Source: Otis tarda (taxonomy: Eukaryota; Chordata; Aves; Otidiformes; Otididae). From it: a DNA stretch of 64,000 nt. The stretch is taken from contig CM048552.1 of the NCBI GenBank assembly GCA_026413225.1, forward strand, positions 54,699,001 to 54,763,000. Reading direction: 5' to 3'. Below, one piece after another: positions 37,801 to 49,800 of the stretch. The position numbers and the translations under genes are program-made. Position 1 is the stretch's first letter. Each line of letters starts with the position of its first letter. A model generated the notes under the pieces. The model was not told the origin of the DNA, did no database searches, and saw only the letters and a list, made by a program, of their open reading frames with translations.

Positions 37801-40800
37801 TCAAGTGTTTTCTGGAAAACAGATTTATGGTGGCTGAAGGGTATTTCAATAACTACAGTTTATCAAAAACTTTCAAAATTCTGTATTTTAACAATGTATT
37901 TTCTGTCTGACATTTGAAATAAACCAACAACTTCTGTAGAAATTACTTTGATGAATTTGTTGGAACGTCAAACTGATTGAGATGTTGAAAGCAATTGATG
38001 TTTGGGTTTTTACTATGCTTGTGAGGCTTGAATTGCTATTTAAATGCAAGTATTTTCATTATTTTAAAAAAAAAACACAAAACAAAAAGGCACTCATTTG
38101 GCTTAGATACCAAGCCACTTGCAGCAGTTTCTGAGTTAAAACATCTTTTATTTACAAAACTCACAACACAAATTATTAATTATTTTCATTCTGGTTCTAA
38201 AACTCTTAAAACTACAACAGTAACTTTTTTCCATCAGAGTTCAACTTTGGTTATGTGCTTTCATGTTAAGAAAGGATTAATTTTTCTTAGTAGTAAGTGA
38301 GCAGTGCCAAGAGTAGACTTAATTGAAACTGTGCTGGTTTTAAGTGATGCAAATAATAATCACTTTCAGTAATTATACATCAGCCTGTGCTTTTGCGGAG
38401 AGGTTGCCTTGGTTTTGTTCAATTTTGTTTCCATTACAAATTGGTTTTGGGGGGTTTGTTTATTTGGGTTTTATGTTTTGTTTGGAGATTGGTGTTTTGT
38501 TTGTCATGTGTGCATTGCTCTGTCTTGATCACCAAACAAACTTTCAGGGAACAGATTGAATTAGAATTCCTTATGCTATATGCTCTGCAAATTTCAATTT
38601 CAAAACAGTATTTGTTACCTGATAAGATTCTAGGCACTCTTCTCTTGTGTTGTACGCAAGATTAGTGATGCAGTTTACTTGCTTTTAAGTTCATGCTTCC
38701 TTCCTGCCCATTCTAGAATGGTTTTAGATTACAAGTAAAGTATCTATACTTTTTCTTCCCTGATTCCTGAGTGTAGTCCAACACTCAGGCCATCTTCACT
38801 CATCTGCAAAATGTTTTGCTGAGATTAGATTTTTGGCTATCTTACTTGAAATGCTTCAAGAACAGTTTTTAAGCAGCACTTACCGTGATACTGTGGTTGT
38901 AGCTCTTTGAGGTGATGAATATAACTGGAACATGATCACAGAGAGTGCAGATAGTTCAGATCAGGCTTTTGACCATTTAATTGCCAGTTATTTGCAGGGA
39001 ACTTGGTTGTCCTAAGCTGTTTCAATTCAATGCAGGATGTCCCACTGCAGTCATTGTTTTAACTTTCAATAAAACAACATTTTTGCAGGACATTAATGAT
39101 ACTCTGTAATGTAAACAGCCATCATGATAAGCTGTTCATTCTGTCAGCTTTTATTATTTCCTGATTCATACCTGTTTGTTAAAGGTCTGATATTGTTTTA
39201 CAGCTTTATTAAACTGTCCTTTCATTCCTATAGCGGAGATTATTTGCTTCAAAGTGTTTGAATGTTAAAGAAAATCATGCTAACTTCATTCCTTGTAACA
39301 CTTCTGAAAAGTTACGCCACTTTCCCTCTGTCTCTTTTCAGAGAATGGACCTTGGAGAATGTCTGAAGGTGCATGACCTCGCATTGAGGGCAGACTATGA
39401 AATAGCATCCAAAGATCAAGATTTCTTCTTTGAGCTTGATGTATGTATTTTGACTTAATGGTGGAGAGAGATCATAATTTCTGTACCTAGATGGATAAAC
39501 TGAGCAACAAAAGTTAAGTTTTGGCACACACAGAAGGACGACTTTTGGAAAGTAATCTTATAGAAGGAGGCAGAGAAACCCCTGCACAGTTACATAAAAG
39601 ATACATACCTCTTTCTTATTATATATGAGTATTTGATTTGTACTGGTAGCCAGCTTTAAGTGGAACTGTTAACAGCCTTCCACAGAAAAAAATTACCGTA
39701 AACCTGGATACTGTTTTAGTGTTATCAGACAGCAAGTAAATGTTAAGGCTGTGTATGCTTTGAAGAGAGTCTTAAATTCTATGCTTATTGAAGCAAGTAA
39801 TTTGTATTGGGGATAACAAACCATAGGCTATGTTTCAGTACACTGTATTTTGAGTAATAGAGTTTTGAACTCCTAACTAGGAAGTTATAGTCTTCAATAG
39901 GACAAAAAGGTTTGGGTTTTTCTGTTGTTGTTTGGAGGGATGGTGTTAATATGCTTAATAGCTTAAAACCCTAGAGAAAAAAAAGTTACAGTAGTGCATG
40001 TATTGACTGAGTGAGGTGAACCTGAATATCCTTTGAAGAGTTTTAATGCATGTTAGAAATGCTTATTTGTTCTTAGAGGAGACTTAAGACAGATTCATTT
40101 CCAAATTTCTGCGAATACTTATGACAACCTGTAGACTATGATTTTTAAAATGTTGTGTATTATTCACAATATTCACATATTATAGTCATCATAAACTGCT
40201 AGATCATTGTTTTCTAAAGTTTCACTAATAAAAACTTATGAAAGTTTAAGTCTTAATAAACCTGTAAAGTGTTAAGGCTAATGAAATATTCATGTTTTTT
40301 TGACAGCATTGATCAGTGTTCTTATTGATGTTTCAGGCAATGGACCACCTGCAGTCATTTATTGCAGACTGTGACAGGAGAACAGAAGTGGCTAAGAAAA
40401 GACTAGCAGAAACCCAAGAAGAGATCAGTGCTGAAGTTGCAGCTAAAGTAAGCATGTGAATTAGCTAAAACTAGTTACTGAAGTCTCTTTGAAGGTCTGT
40501 TTTTCTAAGGAGCCAACTTAAGGCTTTGTCAAGCTACTAATCTGAGAATTCATACTGAGGAGAGAGAAAAATTTGATGTTTTCTCTGTTGTTCCAAAACC
40601 TACCTTTAAAGCATGGAGAGGATTACACAGGGAAGAGATCTCTCTGATATTTTGGAGCACAGGAAGCTTGACTCTCTGTGATACCATGCCATACAAATGT
40701 TAGTAATTCCTACACTTTTGATCAAAACTTCATCCATAAAGTAAACAAAATTTGATGTGCTTTTCTCTAGATCTTCTAACTGAAAATAACTTTTTTTTTG

Positions 40801-43800
40801 TTTTTCTGCACATCTATGCACAAACTAGGTGGAATGGTTGTACAAATACTTATTTTGCAAGACTATGTGGTATAGATAACAGTGTGAATTTCTTGATGTT
40901 TCTGAACAAAATCCTGCTCTGGATTTGGTACATAGACTTGGTAACTCAGCCTTTATCTGTGTGTTTTTACATGAGGCAACTTCTGTTTCACTTTTGCCTG
41001 GAGAAGTTATCTCCATGTTTCTTTTAATTCTGTTCTACCTATTTTGCTTAAAATACCTCAGTAGTAGTTCAGATTGTTTTCCATAATTAAAAGCATTTCC
41101 TATGTTAAACTTTTATTTGTATTTCAAGGCTGAAAGAGTTCATGAATTGAATGAAGAAATTGGGAAACTGCTGGCCAAAGTAGAGCAACTTGGAGCTGAT
41201 GGAAATGTGGAAGAATCTCAGAAAGTAATGGATGAAGTGGAGAAGGCTCGGGTAAAGAAGAGAGAAGCAGAAGTAAGTTGATTGTGTAAGGCTTGGGGGA
41301 AGGATAGGGCAGGGTCCAATATTAAATTGGTTGGCATCTGTGTAATGCAAGATAAGGTTATCTGCTGTCACTTCCTTAAGTAATTGCTTCATATAAAACT
41401 ATAGAATTTGCTTTGCAGCATCTTGTACAGTTAAAGTTTCTACTTTTAAGTAGACTCCTCTCCTATTAAAATTATACACACTTCCATAGATGATGCATTT
41501 ATCTTAGTTTAGCTGTATTGACCGGTTTGTCTGTGGACACTACAGTTGTGTCTCTGTGTCTGTTGGACTGATCTTGTTGGGTCTCACAACTCCTGCTGTG
41601 GCAGCCCTGTTGTGCCTTCTAGTGTGCTGATGTGGCTCACGCTGGAAAGCTTCAGTGAGGTGAAACATTGTCTTCATTGAAGGATAATTAGCCAAGGACT
41701 TGTCTTTCAGGCAAGCCAAAACGGTCCTGTGTGTAATTTTCAGGTGGCAGAACTCACCAAGAGCTTCTCTGTGTTATATTCCTCCAAGATACTTAAATTT
41801 ATAAAAACAAACACTTGCAGTTGTTCTAATGGTACCAGAGAGGTTGCTGACAGTCTTGCTTGTCTGTCATCTGAGTGTCTATAGATAAATTTTGCTTAGA
41901 TAACTTGTTTAATAGATTTCTCAGGAAACTACTACTGTTTTAAACTGGGTTCAGATTTAAAACTGGTGTAATGTTTTCATAATACATTAACATAGTAATT
42001 GTAGTGTTAACATGTATTCATTGTTGCACATGAAAAAGTTGTTCATCCTTTTAAGTAGTCTGATCTTAAGTAACAGTTATAATCACCCCCCTATGTTTAA
42101 TTTGCAGAACCAGTTGATCATGTCCTGCTTTTAAATATGTCCAATCTTCAAAGTAAGGAACCTGCCTCATATCTTAATGAGACAGTTGATTTAGTAATAA
42201 TGTGAATTAACTAAAGGATGTGCTGGTGTACATTGAATTCAGTTATCAATTTGTAGTATATCTTTGATAAAGTGTTATCTTTGTATTTCTCTGCATTGAG
42301 AAGTAACAGCAAATTGGGTTTCTTCTAGGAAGTATACAGGAATTCTATGCCTGCCTCCAGCTTTCAGCAGCAGAAGCTACGGGTTTGTGAAGTGTGCTCA
42401 GCTTATCTTGGTCTTCATGACAATGACCGACGACTTGCTGACCACTTTGGAGGAAAACTACATTTAGGATTTATCGAAATAAGAGAGAAGCTTGAGGAAC
42501 TCAGGGTAAATAATTTTTACATTTTCGTGTGTGTGTATATATGTGTGTGTGCTCCTACTTAGGTATTTGCCAGGCAGCCTTATTTCTTTCTTAGTTATGT
42601 GAATTTTTTTTAATAATACTTGAAAATGTGGGATTTCATTAGTCTACAAAACACTAAACATTCTAACTTAATATTAGTTATCTGGATAATTTGATAAGAG
42701 GACCTCTTTTACACTGAGGTATGTTAAAACACATTCAAAGCAATGCATCTCTGGAACAAAGAGTGCGATTCCACTTTTAAAATGGACAACTGTATTTGGA
42801 ATGACAGTGATGTTGAAACATATTTAGTAGTCATAGGAGATAGTCAAATGAACTTTATTTTTAGCCAGTTGATTGGCTAAAAGTAATAATGAGACTTTTA
42901 AAAATACAAGAACATATAGGGGATAAAATGTTAATAGGGCTGGTGTTGAAATCCTCATTTTTGGTACCATTATGTAAGGAGAGTGACAACACGTGGCAAA
43001 GTTTTCAAAAAAAACATCTACAGAAGCACTTGGAGCTCAAAACAGCCTGATGTATGGTGAAAAACTAAAATTCAATTTGTTTATTTTATCCATAAAAAGA
43101 TTAGGAGGTGACTTTCAGTTTGTAGGTACCAACAACTGAAAAAGATTCATTTTTTAAAAGTCATTTTTGAAGGCTTTTAAGCTTAACTGGCAATAGATGA
43201 AATAAATAAGTTCCAACAACTCAAGACTGTAGCTATCCAAAGTCAGAGTACAGAAAGATGTTTATCTTGAAGTAAAGCTAGCTATTAAAATATTTGTTAC
43301 AGGGAAATTGCATGTTCTCTATAGCGTGAAGATTTGAAATCCAGTTGGAATATTATCCTAAACAGCACTGTTTTCACCAGAAATCCTGTGCTGGAGGAAA
43401 GACTTACTGGAATTATATTCTAGTCTTTTGGTATTCAAGAGGATGGATTTGGGCACTGATGCAATTTATGATCTTAATATGCAAATTATGGAGTTCAAGG
43501 CTCAATTAAGCATTTAACTGTAGAAATCCCTAAAGACAATAGCTAAATGAGTTGAAGCCCTAAAAGCAGAAAATGCTGCTACTGAGTTTAAGTAAATTGG
43601 CTTGGTTTATATTTCATAATATTCCAGCTGTCTTGCATGAATACTGTGACATACCCTTTGGAAAGCCCAGCTCTTTCTGTTGACTGTATTGGCAATTTAG
43701 GCACCTAAATATAGCGGCAGTAACTGAAACCTTAGATGGTTAGAACAGATCATGTGTGCTTCCTGTCATCACTCCATGAAATCACGTAGAGAGTCACTTG

Positions 43801-46800
43801 AACAAGAAATTTTGCTTGTAGTTTAATTACTGATATTGTACAAGGAAGTATAGATATAATTTGACATAAAGGGTTGAAATAACTGATTATTTACACCATT
43901 TGGAAAAAATGCATGGATAATTATTTCACATTCCCAAAGCATCAATAAAATAATCTTTTGAAGTACTTCGCTAACAAAAAAAGAAAACAATAACTATCCC
44001 CTCCTTCCTCAGAGCTCTCCTCAGAGATCTAATCAAGATGCTGCTGGGGCAATTCCACATCTCAGAAGAAGGTCTTTACAAAGAGTTGAATTTCTTGCAT
44101 CATGTCCAGAAGGTGGCGAGACTTGGGTTTGGCCAGATCTCCAGTTGTGAGTTCCACATCTGAGGGCCCTCTACTGAGCGTGCCTTGTCCCCAGTAGTAG
44201 TGAGTTCAACCTGGGGGCTATCAGCTGAAGCATCCTCTCTAATTATATGTCTCATGTTCACAACACAGAAACAAGTAGCCTCAAAACTAGGTATCAATCC
44301 AGCCCAGTCCTTTAAGACTAAGGATTTCTTTATATCACAGCATAGCTGAAGGAATTAATAAAACAATTAACTCTCCCAGTTCTGATTTCCTTTCTGCCTT
44401 TCCCCAGTGGCCAAAATATGACAGGATTGGCATGGAAACACATTAAAGTCATGACTTACTGCTTGGAATTCCCCTTTGTGGAAAACGTAATACAGTTCTA
44501 CATATTTCACATCTTCATGTAACACCCATCTATTTGCTGCAGCTCTTCTGCAATAACTTCTGTTTCTTGGAGAAAAAAAAGTGTATATACACACACTGAG
44601 GAAGAGAGAGGGAATAATATACACAAGGGAAAGGGAATATACATGAAGGAAATAACTTAATATTAACTGCCTAGGTTATTTTTATAGCACCTTCATCTGA
44701 GAAACTTTGAAATGAAGCTTAATGAATATATTCCTTTGCTTTTAGAGGATTGTGGCTGATAAACAGGAGAAACGAAATCAGGAGCGTCTGAAACGTAGAG
44801 AGGAGAGGGAAAGAGAAGAAAGGGAAAAACTAAGGAGGTAGGGATCTATTTTAATTCTATCTTCATAATGAGCTATTTAAGTTTAATGAGAAGACTATTA
44901 TGTAGTTTGTACACATTTTAAAATCTGGAGAATCACAATAGTGTGCATTACTTGGAAACTTACAAGGATTGAGATTGAATTTCATGTCTAACTCTTAAAA
45001 CCTGAATTGTTTTCATAGAAAGCCTTTTTTAAAACAACAGATAGGAGTGTTTCTACATGTTTGAACAAATGGCCTTTAAATGAAATAATTTTCAGGTGTG
45101 TGCCTTGTTTTGAGATCTGACAGATATGAGCTTACACGCATGTGTGTTTCTGACATCTGTTAGATGTTAGTTATTTTCTTTATAGATGTTCAAAATTTTT
45201 CCTTACCTGGAAGTAGTTGAATGTATGACTGAGGAAACTAATTCCCTGTTCGTCTATGAAATAGTTGCTTCCAGGCCTTGTGGGGCTAGAGTGGAATAGA
45301 ATCTGAACTGCAGTTCTCTTGGCAAGTCAGCTTCAGAGGTTAACAGTGTACACTTTGAAATTTGTTGCAGTCTAATAATACATGCTTGTCAAGAAATAAG
45401 GGAGTACTGACTTGAACTGTAAGCTTTTTCTGGGGAGTAAAAAAGCAGATTAAATATTCTTTTGTGTTTCTGGTGTGATAGACTCAAAAATAAGTAAAAA
45501 CCAACAAACAGAAAACAGTTGTCAGAGGGATGTGTTTCCTGGTAAATATGTTAAAGATGTTGCTAGTAAAATAAGCTAGTAAAATAAGAAATGCAATAAC
45601 AAGTCAGCTAGTTTGATTTATTATTACTAAATTGTACTATTTTCTGTTTATTTCAGATCCAGATCCCACAGCAAGCATACCAAAAGGTGTGTAAATCTGC
45701 AGACAAGGAATACCAACAGTGAAGCCAGCCTTTCACAAGCTGGAACATTATATGTTTGTCTAGCACTATTAGTTTAAGATGTCCATCTTTACAGGCAAAA
45801 CATTCTGTTACATAGTCATCTCTTAGTGTGCTTATACAGTATTTATCACCATGCTACTGAGTTTATATGTGTACAACTATTTTGTGGCTACCACAAAAGA
45901 AATTTTTGTCACCAGTAACACTTAGAACACAGAATTGCTCTTTCTTCAAAAGAGAAGCTTGTGGTTAATGCCTTTTGGTGAAAACTCATGTTTTTAAAGT
46001 CCTAAGCACCAGATAGATGACCCATCAATAGTACTTTTCTTCCTAACCTGCACAGTTGAAGGTCACCAGTGAGGTATTCTTGCAAAGTGATTAAAAAAAA
46101 AAAAAGGGAAAAAAAAAAACCCCCAAAATAATGAATTTGTGTGGTGTTTAGAACGTTACAGACTGGTTTTATTGTATGGGGAAGGATATAGTCCTGTTTT
46201 CTAAGAACATGATAATGCAGCTTCTGATAGATGATCCCTATCACTGCATCACAAAGTCCTACAGTTTTTCCTGATAAAGACAAGATTTTAAAATGTAGAT
46301 TTTTTTTCTATGTTTTAATTCCTTTCAGAAGCCTGAATTGACTATGCTGTAGCCTTATGTACAGTCATGAATTAACTGTAGAATTGTCTGCATACAAACA
46401 AAGGAGTTTGTAGGATTTCTAATGTTGCTTTCCCCTCTCTGCCTGTGCTAGAACAATGCAGTAGCTGTGAACACTGTGGACCACTGTGTGTACAGATTTG
46501 CTTACGCATAGAGTGCATAACATTCAAAGTACACTGATAGGGTAACTAGGTGAATGCAATGTCTGGCTTAAGTCCTTTCGGTTCCTAGATCTAGGTCCCG
46601 AGATCGCCGCAGGCATCGCTCTCGCTCAGCCTCCCGGGAACGAAAGAGAAGAACTCGTTCCAAATCCCATGAGAAACGCCATCGTCACAGGTCTCGCTCT
46701 AACAGCCGCAGCCGGAGTCGCAGCCATCATAGAAGCAGGCATAGTTCCAGGGAGAGAAGTCGAGACCGCAGCTCCAAAAAGAGGTAAATGTTGGCCTAGT

Positions 46801-49800
46801 AATAAATTACTTTTCCTATATGCATGATGAGAATTTTTGCACTAAATTAAGTTTACATTTATCACTTAGTAATTTAAAGCCATTTTAAGACTGTGGCAGA
46901 TTTCAGTTACACCTTTAGCGTATCTATGATCTGACATACAGTAGTGAAATTTTTAAAAAAATAAAAATTAATAGAATTTTATGTATTATTTCTGTTTTGG
47001 AGGAGTTATATAGGGTATCGGTGTCAAGATAATAATATTACCAGCTTCCTGCAGTGTAGAAAGTGAAACAATCTGCATTTGAACCCAGGGATATTGGCAG
47101 TTGTCTTGCTGCCATCTGTTTGGTTTTCCCCTTGAGCTGTGGTTCTCAGCACTGGAGCCCATCTACTGTGTACTGCGCCAGATGAAGACAAGTTTAGATG
47201 TGCCTGAAAATACACTTCTTGCATTGCATCTGAAGATGTTGCTTTGCGAGGGTAGTGGCTCCATCTCTCATTGAAGGATTACTGCAGAGAGCAGTCTGGG
47301 GCTGTTGCTTTTGAATGACTCAACTGCTGTCTGCTCCTGAGGATTTGCTGGCTTATTTTAGATAAGTGAGACAAGCGTAATTTAAAAAGAGCGTTGGAAT
47401 TGCACAACAAGGTATCTGGTAGGGAGGTCTGCTCATAACCAGGATTCCTTTCTTGTATACATCAGCCATGGTGACATAGGTTTGAGTGCAGCACATTGGA
47501 CTGGATGCCCAGTCTTAAAACCCTGACAGAGTGTTGACTTAGAAGAGGATAAAAGATCTGGTTTTGTAGTGGCTGCACATGCAGGGTTTATAATTCAAAT
47601 GATTTTAGGGGTTAAATCACTAGGGATGGAGAAATATGTGCTGAATGTATTCAAGTATCTCATGGGCTCATTGCCCTAAAAATGAGCTTTTTTTTTTTTT
47701 TCTTTCTGGACTAGGTGGGTGTCTGTAGTCATATTGTGCTCTGTAAGAGAGCATAGAAGACAGAGTTGGTCCAAGTCTTGTTTCGTTCTTTTTGTTGCAG
47801 ATGGATAAAATTTAAATGTCCAGCACACCAGCTGATATAATCACTAGTGTCTGGTATTAAAAATTTCTTCAAGGTGTTCTTTACTTTAGTGTCCTAAAGT
47901 CAACATTGCAGACTCAGCAATTTCCTTCTTGATTGTAGCCTGTCATCACAATTACCCTAAAGAGCCTGCCTCTTCGAGGCATTTGTAATGGCAGATTAGC
48001 AGATCTTCAAACCTCTGGTTTTTCAGTCTTAAAATAGACATTTTCCTTTGAGTCAACATGTTTGTTAACTTGGATGAACCAATGTATAGAGCATATGCTC
48101 AAATTGCCTTTAATTCTTCAACTTTGAAGTCTAGCCTTGCAAGACTCAATTTCACTCCTTCAAATAAAACTAGGCTGATGGATTGTTCCAGGATTGTCAT
48201 CGTCGTTGTTCAAACTCTCCAATACGATATGCACAATGCAAATGATGCATTGTCTTCTATATGTTGTCAGAGAAATATGTAAGAACAAGGAAATGGTGTT
48301 GACCATTGGTGCTATCTATATAACAGTCAGTCTCAGCTGCCAAAGGTGAATTGAAAAAGCACAAGGTAATTTGAAGATGAAGTCAGTGTCCTGTTGCAAG
48401 ATGCTGTCAAAGGATAAGCCCTTCAAGCTTTGTTTTGTGTGAATGAGTTAAAAAATACAACATACTTCAGGATACAAGATTTCAACCTTTATGATAATCA
48501 GTACTGGAAATATTTCTCCTGATGTCAGTTCCTGCCCTGAGGGAATGAGATACATGTGTGCTGGAAGAATCCTTGGTACAAATAAGAGTTTGGCATTACT
48601 GTTGAGGGAAAAAATTACTGTGCCATCATTAGCAGATCATGCGTCTTATTTCTCTGAGGTTAAGCAAAATTTTTACTCTTAAAAGTATGTATATTGTGGT
48701 TTTAATTTTTTTTTTGAGGCATTTCTTAAAATCCTGATATGAAATATTTTTATTCAAGCCAGTCTTCCTTAAGCTCAAAGCATTCAGTTGTGCAAGGAAT
48801 TCTGGCAAAGAATGCTCTGGAAAATAAGACACACTCCAGCAGGTTAACTTGTTCAGGGAGGAGTCTTAGCCTTTTGGTTTTGAATAACCAAATAAATCCA
48901 TATCTGGGTAACAGTGCTTTTGCTAAACTCTTGCAGACAAACAGTGTGTGACACCAGGAGCAATAGAAAGATAGCTGAAAGCTGCAGCCATGGCAGCCCA
49001 TGGTGCCACTAATTCTAGGGCCTTAAGATAAGTGTGGAATTGTGGTTGCAGTATGGGAAAAGTTGCATCATTTTATATTAACCTAAAGCCTTCAGTGTGG
49101 TTTTTGGGGTTGGTTAAAGTACGAGAAAATACAGTTATTGTAGGCTGCTGAACCCTGCTGTAAAAGCTGTTGATGTGTCTGGATTTTTTTCAGTTTTGAT
49201 TGCCTCCATTATGGCTTCAACATGTAAGCATACTACACAATTAGACTCCTTACTGGAGAAACTCTGGAGAATGCTTCTCCTGGGAGTCATTTTCCCATTT
49301 TTTTTCTGTATAACAACATTATCACGGGCAAACATGTGTTGGGTGTTATTGTTTGCAGCAAACCATGCAGTTCCTTCAGGTTTTCCTGTCCACCCTTCTT
49401 CAGAAAGGATTTTCCGAAGAGCCTTTCACATAAATGAAAACTTGCCGCCTCTCGGATACTTCTTCATTCTGAAAGTAAAGGGATGTTTATTCTGTGCTGT
49501 AGCTGAGAAAATTCTACAAATATATACATTGGTCTGACAAATGTGTTTTCTTTAGTTTGTGTCATTGTTCACCCTCTGAACAGGTAGATATAGATTTAAA
49601 TCTCTTAATGGCTGGATTCTCATTTCAAATTTATCAATATAAAGAGCCAGCCTCCGTGCTCTGTGGGTACAGTTGAATGTATACAAAGTATCTGGCAATA
49701 GCAGCAAATGTGTCTAAGATAATGGGAACCCATCTGGTAATAACAGCAACATGCTTAAGATAATAGGAACCCTAGGTCTACCGAGGCTTGGATTACTGGC

